33,335 nt of DNA from a virus. The position numbers and the translations under genes are program-made. The notes beneath the pieces are model-generated. The model did no database searches and was not told where the DNA came from. It saw nothing but the letters and a program-made list of their open reading frames with translations. How positions within the stretch are numbered: the stretch's first letter is position 1; the number at the start of each line of letters is the position of its first letter. Below, in pieces: positions 18,880 through 26,922 of the stretch. Location: the IMG/VR virus record IMGVR_UViG_3300031951_000710, positions 1 through 33,335 of that record; one strand, written 5' to 3'.

Positions 18880-19005
18880 ATGAATACATTTACACCAGAA
18901 GCATTACTTGCAAGTTTAATTACAAAGTATGCATATCTAAATGATAATAATGCTACAGCCAATACAGTATACGAAATAATAATGGCTAGTATGCCTAAAA
19001 ATTAA
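18880..19005 (+). CDS. Small phage protein, 41 residues
   Basis: MNTFTPEALLASLITKYAYL and then NDNNATANTVYEIIMASMPKN. It is helical and compact, located between virion genes with gaps of 11 and 5 bases. No family recognised. Confidence 0.55.
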   Translation: MNTFTPEALLASLITKYAYLNDNNATANTVYEIIMASMPKN

Positions 19006-19010
19006 TAGTC

Positions 19011-19364
19011 ATGTCAATAGGTAATTTAAAATCAGAAGGTGACAAGGGTAATAACTTTCCTTGGCAGTTAAAAATGTTACGTGGTCTACAAGCAATTGTA
19101 GATGCTCTTACTGGAAATATAATTGGAAGCTCAAGAGCTGCTAAAGTACAAAGAGTCACAGGACCATGGACAAATCCTGCAAATGTATTTAGCTTTTCTG
19201 TAGCTAATGTAGGAGCTGCAAATGGTACTGTACTTGGAGTTACAATAAAACCAGGTGAAATAGTTAATTATGATGCTAATGGTATAAATAACTATTTTGG
19301 AACTGGAGATATTATAGCAAATGGAACTGGTACAGAATTACTAATTACCTGGATCACTGCGTAA
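19011..19364 (+). CDS. Virion-associated protein, 117 residues
   Basis: The N-terminus MSIGNLKSEGDKGNNFPWQL followed by KMLRGLQAIVDAL matches a small protein type repeatedly found among fibre genes of Bacteroidetes phages. The C-terminal two thirds is a beta domain. Its TAA overlaps the ATG of the next gene by one base. Probably a fibre-base or connector protein. Confidence 0.6.
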   Translation: MSIGNLKSEGDKGNNFPWQLKMLRGLQAIVDALTGNIIGSSRAAKVQRVTGPWTNPANVFSFSVANVGAANGTVLGVTIKPGEIVNYDANGINNYFGTGDIIANGTGTELLITWITA

Positions 19365-20614
19365 TGGGTACTATAATATCTACTTCTGGTTCATCAAATA
19401 GTGGTAATATTCTTACTAATCTTCCTATGCTAGCAGATGCATTTGGAAGATTGAGAGTATCTAATCCACTTACACTGTTTGATTCATCTCATAGATACAG
19501 GGATAATGGTCTATGGAATACTGATACTGCTAATGGTGGAACTGCTGTATTTAGTGCAAATGAGGGATTAGTAAACTTAAATGTAACTGGTACAAATGGA
19601 TCTGAAGTACTAAGAGAAACTACAAAAGTATTCTCTTATCAACCTGGTAAGTCACTACTTGTATTCAATACATTTGTAATGGCTCCTGCACAAAACGATT
19701 TAGTACAAAAAGTAGGTTATTTTGGAACAGAGAATGGTATCTACATTCAGTTAAAAGACAGCACTTTAAGTTTTGTAGAAAGAAGTTCAGTTACAGGTTT
19801 GGTAACTGAGACTATTGTTGATCAAGCTGCTTGGAATGCAGATACATTAGATGGTAACGGAGCTTCAGGAGTAATCTTAGACATAACCAAGGCTCAAATC
19901 ATGTTTATGGATATTGAGTGGTTAGGGGAAGGAACAGTAAGATTAGGGTTTGTAATAGATGGTAATTTTATAGTATGTCATAGATTTAATCATGCTAACT
20001 TAATTCCATCTACTTATATTACCACGGCTTCATTACCGCTAAGGTATGAGATAACTAATACAGGAACAGCAACTGCAAGTACTTTAAAACAAGTTTGTTC
20101 TACTGTAATATCTGAAGGTGGATATGAATTAAGAGGAGCACAACAAGCTATTGGTACTCCTATAAACGCACCTATATCTTTTGCAGCTCCTGCAACATAT
20201 TATCCCCTTGTAGGTGTAAAACTTACAGCAACCAAACTAGATGCTATAGTTATATTAACTGCTATATCTATACTTGGATTAGGTAATGGTAAAAACTATG
20301 CTTGGAGAATAGTTCAAGGTGGAACAGTCACAGGAGGTGCTTGGGTACCAGTTGGTGCTGATTCGGCAGTAGAATACAATCTTACAGGCACATCAGTTGC
20401 TGGCGGAAGAATACTTGCACAAGGGTATGTAAATTCATCTAACCAAGGTTCTCCAAGTATCAATATATTGAAAGAAGCTTTGTTCTCAACTCAGCTTGAA
20501 AGAAATAGTTTTACCGGTGTAGCAACAGAACTTATTGTAGAAGCAGCAATAGATGCTATAGGAGGTACATTAGGTATGTATGCATCAGCAGACTGGGAAG
20601 AAATAAGTAGATAA
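19364..20614 (+). CDS. Virion structural protein of the 'DAFGRLRVSNPxTLFD' family
   Basis: The 416-residue protein carries ADAFGRLRVSNPLTLFDSSH near residues 29-48, then YRDNGLWNTDT, YQPGKSLLVFNTFVMAP and VGYFGTENGIYI. This conserved block is known from many marine and gut phages, as a structural protein that may line the capsid or fibre base. The C-terminal 180 residues form a separate beta domain, perhaps for receptor or particle contact. Family membership is clear; location in the particle is not. Confidence 0.8.
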   Translation: MGTIISTSGSSNSGNILTNLPMLADAFGRLRVSNPLTLFDSSHRYRDNGLWNTDTANGGTAVFSANEGLVNLNVTGTNGSEVLRETTKVFSYQPGKSLLVFNTFVMAPAQNDLVQKVGYFGTENGIYIQLKDSTLSFVERSSVTGLVTETIVDQAAWNADTLDGNGASGVILDITKAQIMFMDIEWLGEGTVRLGFVIDGNFIVCHRFNHANLIPSTYITTASLPLRYEITNTGTATASTLKQVCSTVISEGGYELRGAQQAIGTPINAPISFAAPATYYPLVGVKLTATKLDAIVILTAISILGLGNGKNYAWRIVQGGTVTGGAWVPVGADSAVEYNLTGTSVAGGRILAQGYVNSSNQGSPSINILKEALFSTQLERNSFTGVATELIVEAAIDAIGGTLGMYASADWEEISR

Positions 20615-20625
20615 AACTAAAGATA

Positions 20626-21171
20626 ATGAGTACACAAATAACTATTAGTGAAGCAAAATCCAATGTTGTATATCTACAAACCACAGGTTCTGCAGTAATT
20701 ACTGGAAACAGTCCTATATCCTTAATAGCATCAGGAATAGGATCTTTGGTAATTCCTGCTAATACTCTAGTAGAAGGCACCACATATAGATATTCTATGG
20801 GAGGTATACTTGACAATGATAATGTATCCGGTGAAGTAGTAAAATTTGCAATTGGTTTAGATAATTTCATCCCAGTTTCTTTAACGGGCCCTACAACTTT
20901 ACAGTATTCAATGCCTCCTCTTAACAATGGCTATTTTAAAATTGAAGGTGAATTTACTATAACTAATTCGGGTTCTGTTCTTACTTCAGTTTTATTTACA
21001 TGTGGAGATAATGCCGTTCCTGTAGTACCAAATACAACAAGTGCATATTCTTCTGCAGTAATAATTGATGTAACAGTTCCTTATACATTTGCTTTAGCTG
21101 CTAGTTTTGGGTCTGCACTGGGTACAAATAAAATAGGTTCTTGGACATTTATTCTTGAAAAAATAAAGTAA
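20626..21171 (+). CDS. Virion protein, beta-rich
   Basis: The 181-residue protein (MSTQITISEAKSNVVYLQTT) is Thr/Ser/Val-rich with short strands throughout and a hydrophobic patch (TVPYTFALAASFGSALGT). It has the look of a small fibre or decoration protein and lies between recognised structural genes. No specific family. Confidence 0.6.
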   Translation: MSTQITISEAKSNVVYLQTTGSAVITGNSPISLIASGIGSLVIPANTLVEGTTYRYSMGGILDNDNVSGEVVKFAIGLDNFIPVSLTGPTTLQYSMPPLNNGYFKIEGEFTITNSGSVLTSVLFTCGDNAVPVVPNTTSAYSSAVIIDVTVPYTFALAASFGSALGTNKIGSWTFILEKIK

Positions 21172-21181
21172 TACTTCTGAT

Positions 21182-21481
21182 ATGGTTAATATACCGATAC
21201 AAGGCATAGTAAGTGTAACAGGTACTACTCTATATACTGTACCTTCTACAAAGAAAGCTAGGTTTGTAACTATTACAGCAACAAACCCGGCAGCCTATGT
21301 ATTGACTCTATCAAGATTTGATAAATCACTAAACAACACAGTTACAATCTTTAGCTATACACTCAATGCAGGAGATAGTGTTATTGATCAAACTGGTTAT
21401 TTTCTTGAAGAGGGAGATAAACTAATTCTCACATCTTCAATCCCGGGAACTAACTATACAGCTTATTTTACTGTTGAGTAA
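21182..21481 (+). CDS. Small beta-sandwich virion protein
   Basis: The 99-residue product (MVNIPIQGIVSVTGTTLYTV) reads as a beta sandwich. A pattern of VxxTGTTxYTVPxxKxARFV is typical of phage fibre-associated domains. Its stop overlaps the ATG of the fibre gene by one base. Probably a fibre accessory protein. Confidence 0.6.
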   Translation: MVNIPIQGIVSVTGTTLYTVPSTKKARFVTITATNPAAYVLTLSRFDKSLNNTVTIFSYTLNAGDSVIDQTGYFLEEGDKLILTSSIPGTNYTAYFTVE

Positions 21482-23262
21482 TGGAAGTAGTAGATGGTAA
21501 CGGTAATGTATTTGGTAGACTTCCTATACAAGTAATAGGTCCTGATGGTAAACCTAAAACTACTAGTGGAGGTGGTTCTCCTACAGGCCCCGCAGGTGGA
21601 GATCTAACAGGTTTCTATCCTAATCCAGGAGTTAACTGGCCTAATGGTTTACCTACTTATAACTTATCTTATTATCCATTATCATCTAACCCAGCAGGAT
21701 ACTTAACGGGTATCACAAGTACTCAAATAACAACAGCATTAGGATACACACCTTATTCAGCAGCTAACCCGGCCGGTTATATATCAGGTATTACATCACT
21801 TGATGTTACAACAGCACTAGGTTATACCCCTGTAAATAAAGCGGGAGATACTATGTTAGGTTTCCTAACTCTAAATGCAGACCCAACATCAGCCCTACAC
21901 GCAGCTACTAAGCAGTATGTAGATAACCTTTCAGGTGGTATTAATTTCCATGCACCATGTCACGTAGCTACAACAGGTAACTTATCTGCTACATATCTTA
22001 ATGGTGTGTCAGGAGTAGGTGCTACACTTACTTCTACAGTAAATGCAGCACTAGTTATTGATACACATACTTTAGCAGTTAATGATAGAGTGCTTGTGTG
22101 GCAACAGTCTGCGGGGCTTGAGAATGGTATATATAGTGTTACTGATGCAGGATCTCCTACTACACCATGGATACTAACTAGAGCAACAGATGCAGATAAC
22201 TCACCCGCAGGAGAACTTCAGAACGGAGACTTTACTTTTATTCAAGTAGGTGCAACTTATGGTGGTTTTGGATTTATCTTGAATACCACAGGTACAATTA
22301 CTGTAGGAGTTACTGCTATAAACTATGTTCAGTTTAATGCAGCCCAAGTTGTTACTGCTGGTTTTGGATTACAAGAGCTTACTCCTAATGTACTTTCAGT
22401 AGATACATCTGTCATAGCTACAGTAGCAAGTTTAGGATCATATCTAACTTCAGCAACAGCTGCGGCAACCTATTACCCTCTTACAAACCCATCAGGATAT
22501 ATATCAGGAATAACTTCTCTAGATGTTACCACAGCTCTAGGATATACACCTTATAATGCAACAAACCCTGCAGGATATATCACAGGCATCACATCTCTAG
22601 ATGTAACTACTGCACTTGGATTTACTCCATATAACTCTACTAACCCAGCTGGGTATATTACATCTGCAGCTTTATCACCATATCTTACTTCTGCTACAGC
22701 AGCTTCTACATATGTACCTCTTACCAGAACCTTAACTATTAATGGTACCACACAAGATCTATCTGCTAATAGAACATTTACAGTAACAGCACCAGATCCT
22801 GCAGGATGGACTACAATAGTAAAGAGTGCAAACCAAGATGTGACAAATAATGCAACTCCACAAATAGATACAGACTTGCAATTTTCCGTTGTGGCAGGTG
22901 GTCATTATATGTTACAAATGGATGTATGTTACTCAGGGAATAACACTACAGGAGACTATGCCTTTGAATTACGAGTTACTTCAGGAAATATGAAAGGGCA
23001 AGGTACTATTTATGCTTATTCTTCGGCAGGTACTATTACTAACGGTTCTTTTACAGCTAATAGCTCAGCGGTCACAAATACTCCATTTGTGGGTGTTAAT
23101 TTAGCTGATTTAGACCAATTGCAATTTTTACAGATTTGGTTTAATTTCACAGCATCAGCAAATGCTACTCTCAACTACCGTTTCTCTAATGCAGCAGCAG
23201 CAGCAGGACGAACGTCAAGAACTTGGAAGGGTTCAATTTTAAGATATAAAAGAATAGATTAA
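21481..23262 (+). CDS. Tail fibre protein with repeated 'TTALGYTP' modules
   Basis: The 593-residue protein opens with a Gly/Pro-rich collagen-like piece (GGGSPTGPAGGDLTG). It then has four TTALG(Y/F)TP repeats separated by NPAGYI(S/T)GITSLDV spacers, two near residues 83-117 and two near 350-385. Between them lies the classical fibre block (DPTSALHAATKQYVDN, GLENGIYSVTDAGSP). The last 150 residues form a different, jelly-roll-like domain ending SRTWKGSILRYKR, likely the receptor-binding tip. The near-identical DNA of the repeats makes this gene prone to recombination. Confidence 0.85.
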   Translation: MEVVDGNGNVFGRLPIQVIGPDGKPKTTSGGGSPTGPAGGDLTGFYPNPGVNWPNGLPTYNLSYYPLSSNPAGYLTGITSTQITTALGYTPYSAANPAGYISGITSLDVTTALGYTPVNKAGDTMLGFLTLNADPTSALHAATKQYVDNLSGGINFHAPCHVATTGNLSATYLNGVSGVGATLTSTVNAALVIDTHTLAVNDRVLVWQQSAGLENGIYSVTDAGSPTTPWILTRATDADNSPAGELQNGDFTFIQVGATYGGFGFILNTTGTITVGVTAINYVQFNAAQVVTAGFGLQELTPNVLSVDTSVIATVASLGSYLTSATAAATYYPLTNPSGYISGITSLDVTTALGYTPYNATNPAGYITGITSLDVTTALGFTPYNSTNPAGYITSAALSPYLTSATAASTYVPLTRTLTINGTTQDLSANRTFTVTAPDPAGWTTIVKSANQDVTNNATPQIDTDLQFSVVAGGHYMLQMDVCYSGNNTTGDYAFELRVTSGNMKGQGTIYAYSSAGTITNGSFTANSSAVTNTPFVGVNLADLDQLQFLQIWFNFTASANATLNYRFSNAAAAAGRTSRTWKGSILRYKRID

Positions 23263-23272
23263 TCAGCTTTTT

Positions 23273-23303
23273 TTTGTATATTAAGTATATATACTTATTT
23301 TTT
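23273..23303 (+). promoter_or_regulatory. Bacteroidetes-type promoter candidate for the lysis genes
   Basis: TTTG at 23273-23276 and TATTTTTT at 23296-23303 are separated by 19 bases, near-consensus. The holin start is at 23317. Confidence 0.45.
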
Positions 23304-23316
23304 ATAATTAATAGAA

Positions 23317-23754
23317 ATGAAAGCAACTCTTATTAAAGTATACAGCTCACTAATCTTACCAATAATAGTATTCTTTGCACCCATCTATGTTATGGTTTTT
23401 TTAGTAGGTTTGGCTACTCTTGTAGATACTTGTTTTGGTATATGGAAAGCTAAGTCACTAGGAGAACACTGTGATTCCAAAAAGTGCCGTAAAGGTTTGA
23501 TACCAAAGATAAGATCATATGTAGGAATTGTACTTCTTTTATTTGTAGCTGACTTCTATATAGTAAATGAACTTACTAAGCTTTTTATAGATATTGACTT
23601 TGTATCAACAAAACTTGTATCTTTAGGCCTGATTGTTATTGAAGTTAAGTCAATGGATGAGTCTTTTGAGAAAGTAAAAGGTTATTCTTTCATTGCTAAA
23701 CTTTATAACAATCTAAGGAATATCAAGAAAGTAAAGGATGACATGCAACCATGA
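23317..23754 (+). CDS. Holin
   Basis: The 145-residue protein has a long hydrophobic N-terminal region (SSLILPIIVFFAPIYVMVFL with VGLATLVDTCFGIWKA) and a further segment GIVLLLFVADFYIVNEL. It ends with a charged cytoplasmic tail. The LxDxxxGIxKA motif after the first hairpin is typical of the Phage_holin_4 type. It would form membrane lesions that release the endolysin. It stands first in a cassette with spanin-like and endolysin genes, overlapping the next by four bases (ATGA). Confidence 0.8.
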   Translation: MKATLIKVYSSLILPIIVFFAPIYVMVFLVGLATLVDTCFGIWKAKSLGEHCDSKKCRKGLIPKIRSYVGIVLLLFVADFYIVNELTKLFIDIDFVSTKLVSLGLIVIEVKSMDESFEKVKGYSFIAKLYNNLRNIKKVKDDMQP

Positions 23755-24284
23755 AGTTTAACTGGCCACAATTTATATTGCTATTAATAACCTGGGCACT
23801 GGGAGTAACTATCTTAATTGCTCTTCTTAATTCCTGCTCAGTAGAGCATCACTTAGCTAAAGCAAGAAAACATACTGACATTGCAATACGCAAGGGAGCA
23901 GTAATTAAACCTGACACAGTATGGCAGTATCATTACACAAAAGAAGTTGTGTATGATACAGTAACCAATACTTACAGGGAGATACTCAAGAAAGATAGCA
24001 GCTTCCAAACTATAAATAATACTATAGCTCCTGGAATGTCACGTCAAGAAAGAATAGCATTAGAATCTTACTACAAGCATCTAGAGAAGATGATGAAGCT
24101 ACAGAATGATTCACTAGCTAAACAACTCAGGGCTCTTATCAAGACTAACAGACAAGACAATAGAACTGATAGAGTTATTACACGTGTAGAAAATAGACAA
24201 CCTTGGGCTTGGGTAGTACTAGCCGGGTTTATATTTGCAATACTAATATTACTAAGAAGCATATTGAAGCATTATGGGTTATGA
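23751..24284 (+). CDS. Candidate unimolecular spanin (u-spanin)
   Basis: The 177-residue protein has an N-terminal hydrophobic signal ending in a lipobox-like LLNSC (Cys29), a central charged helical region of about 110 residues (RQERIALESYYKHLEKMMKL), and a C-terminal membrane segment at about 150-171 (PWAWVVLAGFIFAILILL). A lipidated N-terminus and a C-terminal membrane helix on one chain is the layout of a u-spanin, which joins outer and inner membranes in the last step of lysis. Its position between holin and endolysin agrees. The Asn at -2 of the lipobox is slightly unusual. Confidence 0.65.
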   Translation: MKFNWPQFILLLITWALGVTILIALLNSCSVEHHLAKARKHTDIAIRKGAVIKPDTVWQYHYTKEVVYDTVTNTYREILKKDSSFQTINNTIAPGMSRQERIALESYYKHLEKMMKLQNDSLAKQLRALIKTNRQDNRTDRVITRVENRQPWAWVVLAGFIFAILILLRSILKHYGL

Positions 24285-24789
24285 ATGGTTAAAAGCAGAG
24301 AAGGCTCCAAAGATTTTAGTAGAAGCTGTAAAGCATATTGGAGTAAAAGAGATTGTAGGAAAAGAACACAATCCTGAGATTATGCGTTGGGCAGATGTTG
24401 TTGGTGTATCTTGGTACACTAATGATGAGATACCTTGGTGTGGTCTTTATATTGCTTATTGTGCAAAGGCATCAGGTCTTGAGGTTGTTAAAGCTCCTCT
24501 CCGTGCTTTGTCTTGGGCAGAATATGGAACTGCAGTAGATGAACCTATGCTTGGTGATATCCTTACATTCAAAAGAGATGGTGGAGGTCATGTAGGTATA
24601 TATGTAGGAGAAGATCCTAAATACTATCATGTTCTAGGTGGAAACCAGAACAATTCAGTTAATGTTGCACGGATAGCTAAATCTAGATTGTTTAAAGCAC
24701 GTAGAACAAAATGGAAAGTAGCTCAACCGGCAAATGTGAGAAAGGTATTCCTTGAAGCAAAAGGAACAATAACAACTAATGAAGCTTGA
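24274..24789 (+). CDS. Endolysin, cysteine peptidase of NlpC/CHAP type
   Basis: The 171-residue protein matches the TIGR02594-type peptidoglycan hydrolases. PWCGLYIAYC places catalytic Cys at 56, GDILTFKRDGGGHVGIYVGE places His at 106, and VLGGNQNNSVNV supplies the polar third residue near 124. It likely cuts stem or cross-bridge peptides in the host wall. There is no signal peptide, so release depends on the holin. It overlaps the spanin gene by 11 bases. Confidence 0.88.
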   Translation: MGYEWLKAEKAPKILVEAVKHIGVKEIVGKEHNPEIMRWADVVGVSWYTNDEIPWCGLYIAYCAKASGLEVVKAPLRALSWAEYGTAVDEPMLGDILTFKRDGGGHVGIYVGEDPKYYHVLGGNQNNSVNVARIAKSRLFKARRTKWKVAQPANVRKVFLEAKGTITTNEA

Positions 24790-24791
24790 TT

Positions 24792-24950
24792 ATGAAACTT
24801 AGAAATAACTGGAAAGTAAAGAATAAGCAGTGGGATAAGTTCCAAATAAGAATTAGAATTGGAAGGATTGATTTTGTATCTATTGATATAGATGTATCTA
24901 GAGAGTTCTATATGTTGACTCTATTAAACTTTAGCATTAAAAACAGATAA
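24792..24950 (+). CDS. Small basic protein, 52 residues
   Basis: MKLRNNWKVKNKQWDKFQIR is followed by two strands (IRIGRIDFVSIDIDVSREFY) and a short helix. It begins two bases after the endolysin stop and ends two bases before the next start, in the same operon. No family recognised. Confidence 0.6.
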   Translation: MKLRNNWKVKNKQWDKFQIRIRIGRIDFVSIDIDVSREFYMLTLLNFSIKNR

Positions 24951-24952
24951 TC

Positions 24953-25138
24953 ATGAAGAATTTTAAAGGTTTGCAAAAGTATGCTCAAGGAGCTATGGTA
25001 AATACTGAAGATTTTATGCAGTCATCTCAGGCAGATACATCTATGATGGAATGGCCAGGAAGACCAAAAAGAAAAAAGTTACCTAAAAAAAGAAGGATAG
25101 CTAATCCTGGTAAGTGTACTTACAAAGGATGTCTATAA
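24953..25138 (+). CDS. Small basic protein, 61 residues
   Basis: MKNFKGLQKYAQGAMVNTED leads into a Lys/Arg-rich stretch (RPKRKKLPKKRRIANPG) and a CTYKGCL end. It is probably a nucleic-acid or virion-associated peptide. It closes the lysis operon before the terminator at 25155. Confidence 0.6.
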   Translation: MKNFKGLQKYAQGAMVNTEDFMQSSQADTSMMEWPGRPKRKKLPKKRRIANPGKCTYKGCL

Positions 25139-25154
25139 TTTAAAAACAGCTTGA

Positions 25155-25186
25155 TCAACCCAGGTATACTGTACCTGGGTTTTTTG
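25155..25186 (+). terminator. Rho-independent terminator
   Basis: AACCCAGGTA and TACCTGGGTT form a ten-base perfect stem with loop TACTG, followed by TTTTTG. It separates the lysis genes from the head block. Confidence 0.92.
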
Positions 25187-25218
25187 TTTCTAAATATTTC
25201 AAGTTTAAACTTTATTTG

Positions 25219-25226
25219 TATATTTG
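25219..25226 (+). promoter_or_regulatory. TAnnTTTG box for the head/packaging operon
   Basis: TATATTTG matches the Bacteroidetes -7 consensus exactly, 24 bases before the 25250 start and directly after the terminator. The -33 element is not clear. Confidence 0.4.
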
Positions 25227-25249
25227 TTATAAACTTAAAATACAGTAGT

Positions 25250-25561
25250 ATGCAAAACCAACAACAAGAAATGGATCTTAGTCCAGAAGAACTAGCAACT
25301 AGAAAAGAGGAAATGCTTAAGTTCTACACAGACTCACTACCTTATCTAGAAGCACAGTTTAAGTATGAAGAAATGCTTATGAAACTAGATGAAGTAAGAT
25401 TCAAAAGAACAAGTATTCAAATGCAGTTTGCAATGATGATGCAGGGACCAGGTCCTGAAGAAGAGGAAAATGATGAACCAGATCAAAATACTGGTGAAGA
25501 GTTTAGAACTGTAATGCAACAAACTGAAGATTCAAGTAAAAGAAAACTTAAGAAATCATAA
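25250..25561 (+). CDS. Small acidic protein at the head of the packaging operon
   Basis: The ATG at 25250 is preferred to the upstream frame, which crosses the terminator and promoter. The 103-residue protein (MQNQQQEMDLSPEELATRKE) is helical to about residue 65, then acidic (EEEENDEPDQNTGEEF). Its position suggests a small head or scaffold-like protein. No family is assigned. Confidence 0.65.
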   Translation: MQNQQQEMDLSPEELATRKEEMLKFYTDSLPYLEAQFKYEEMLMKLDEVRFKRTSIQMQFAMMMQGPGPEEEENDEPDQNTGEEFRTVMQQTEDSSKRKLKKS

Positions 25562-25563
25562 TC

Positions 25564-25953
25564 ATGGCACTTGTTACTCAAGTAGAGAAACGTGTAAAAA
25601 TGAGTAAATGGGATGCTGTAAAGTTTCAGATACTAACTCACTGTTATATTAATCGTATAGCAGTGAGTGAATCTGACTTAAACTGTCTAACATTACTTAG
25701 CTTTAATCAACCTATTGGGTTGAATGATTTTTGTTATGATGCATCTTCAGAAGAATCTTGGATTTTTAAATCTCCACAAACAGTAAGAAACTGTATTAAT
25801 AAAGCTGAGAAAAATAAGTTAGTTCTTAAAGACAAGAAGAATAAAAAACTTATTAGTCTCAACCCAGATTTAAAAATACAAACTGAGGGAACTTTACTTC
25901 TTGATTTTAAATTCTTAGGATATGATACCCAAGAAACCCAAGGAAATAATTAA
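25564..25953 (+). CDS. Winged-helix-like protein
   Basis: The 129-residue protein begins MALVTQVEKRVKMSKWDAVK. Helices are followed by TVRNCINKAEKNKLVLKDKK and KLISLNPDL, a pattern like the recognition helix and wing of a winged-helix DNA-binding domain. It lies two bases after the previous gene and overlaps the IHF-like gene. It might serve as a late regulator or a packaging-site reader. Confidence 0.55.
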   Translation: MALVTQVEKRVKMSKWDAVKFQILTHCYINRIAVSESDLNCLTLLSFNQPIGLNDFCYDASSEESWIFKSPQTVRNCINKAEKNKLVLKDKKNKKLISLNPDLKIQTEGTLLLDFKFLGYDTQETQGNN

Positions 25954-26338
25954 GCAAGTAGCAGAAGAACTTGATGTTCCTCAAAGTATGGTAGATGACG
26001 TGATTACATTCTACTATAAGACGCTAAGAAAGAAGTTATCAAATCTTGAAGATCTCAAATTTAGTAATCCTGGACTTGGGCATTTTTTAATACGCAACAC
26101 AGGTGTAGCAAAGACTATAAAGAAATATGAGTCCATGAGATCTGGAATGGGAGATGCAACATTTTCAAATTATCATAATAGAAAACTTATTGAAGCACGT
26201 TTAGATAAACTCTACGCAATCAATGAAAAAATAAAAGAGTTTATGGAGGTTAAGAAAAAATTTAAAGACTTAAGATATGGCAAACAAACTGAAGGACATT
26301 TGGAAGAACCGAAAACAGATTCTGGAGGGAATAACTAA
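25922..26338 (+). CDS. IHF/HU-like DNA-bending protein
   Basis: The 138-residue protein has an N-terminal helix pair (EIIKQVAEELDVPQSMVDDV, ITFYYKTLRKKLSNLED). It is followed by the strand KFSNPGLGHFLIRNTGVAKT, equivalent to the HU/IHF beta-arm region 'v.l.g.G.F...r..r'. The last 60 residues are a charged helical extension. crAss-like phages encode an IHF-type protein close to the packaging genes. It probably bends DNA for replication, transcription or packaging. Confidence 0.7.
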   Translation: MIPKKPKEIIKQVAEELDVPQSMVDDVITFYYKTLRKKLSNLEDLKFSNPGLGHFLIRNTGVAKTIKKYESMRSGMGDATFSNYHNRKLIEARLDKLYAINEKIKEFMEVKKKFKDLRYGKQTEGHLEEPKTDSGGNN

Positions 26339-26573
26339 TGCTTTACTCAGAGATGAGTATGTAGAAGCAGTATCCAGAGTAAGACTAGAAGTTTGTGATG
26401 CATGTCCCAGTAAAGGTAATAAGTGTGTAGTAAAAGGTACTGCTCCATGTTGCAATGAATGCGGTTGCTCACTTGGATTTAAGACAAGAGCTCTATCTAC
26501 TGAATGTCCTCTAGGTAAGTGGAAAGCTCTAATGACAGAGGAGGAAGAAGAGAAACTTGATAATCTAAATTAA
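26277..26573 (+). CDS. Cys-rich zinc-binding protein
   Basis: The 98-residue protein contains CDACPSKGNKC, then CCNECGC and ECPLGKW, which make seven or more Cys in two clusters, enough for one or two zinc sites. The N-terminus is basic helical (MANKLKDIWKNRKQILEGI). It overlaps the IHF-like gene by 62 bases. Small zinc proteins of this form are common in this part of Bacteroidetes phage genomes; role unknown. Confidence 0.7.
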   Translation: MANKLKDIWKNRKQILEGITNALLRDEYVEAVSRVRLEVCDACPSKGNKCVVKGTAPCCNECGCSLGFKTRALSTECPLGKWKALMTEEEEEKLDNLN

Positions 26574-26574
26574 T

Positions 26575-26922
26575 ATGTATTCAAACAGTACACCAGAGAA
26601 TTGGGATCCTGAAAAGTTTTTAGAAACTTGGAGTAGTATGGGTAACCCAGTAGATAAGCATCAAACAATAACATCAACAACTACATCAATAGATCCTGAT
26701 AAGTGGAAAAGAAGTGTTGTTGAAAATACTTATAAAAGTCCGGTAGTATTACTTGAAGAAAGAGTAAAGAAACTAGAACTAGATAACAAACTATTAAGAC
26801 TAAAGATGCTTTCTATGGAAGGCAAGTTTACACAAGACGAGATTATAAACATAAGAAAGATGCTAATGTCAAATGATGAAGCATCAATTACACTAGCTGA
26901 TTCTATAATTGAAAATGCATGA
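26575..26922 (+). CDS. Small protein with coiled-coil end
   Basis: The 115-residue protein (MYSNSTPENWDPEKFLETWS) has a flexible N-terminal half and a heptad-like helix (LEERVKKLELDNKLLRLKML). It overlaps the nuclease gene by four bases (ATGA). It could be a terminase small subunit or scaffold, but no DNA-binding motif is visible. Confidence 0.6.
   Translation: MYSNSTPENWDPEKFLETWSSMGNPVDKHQTITSTTTSIDPDKWKRSVVENTYKSPVVLLEERVKKLELDNKLLRLKMLSMEGKFTQDEIINIRKMLMSNDEASITLADSIIENA

Noticed and set aside
22551-22751. Minus-strand frame inside the fibre gene
   Set aside because: It is the reverse translation of the TTALGYTP repeats and has no independent support.
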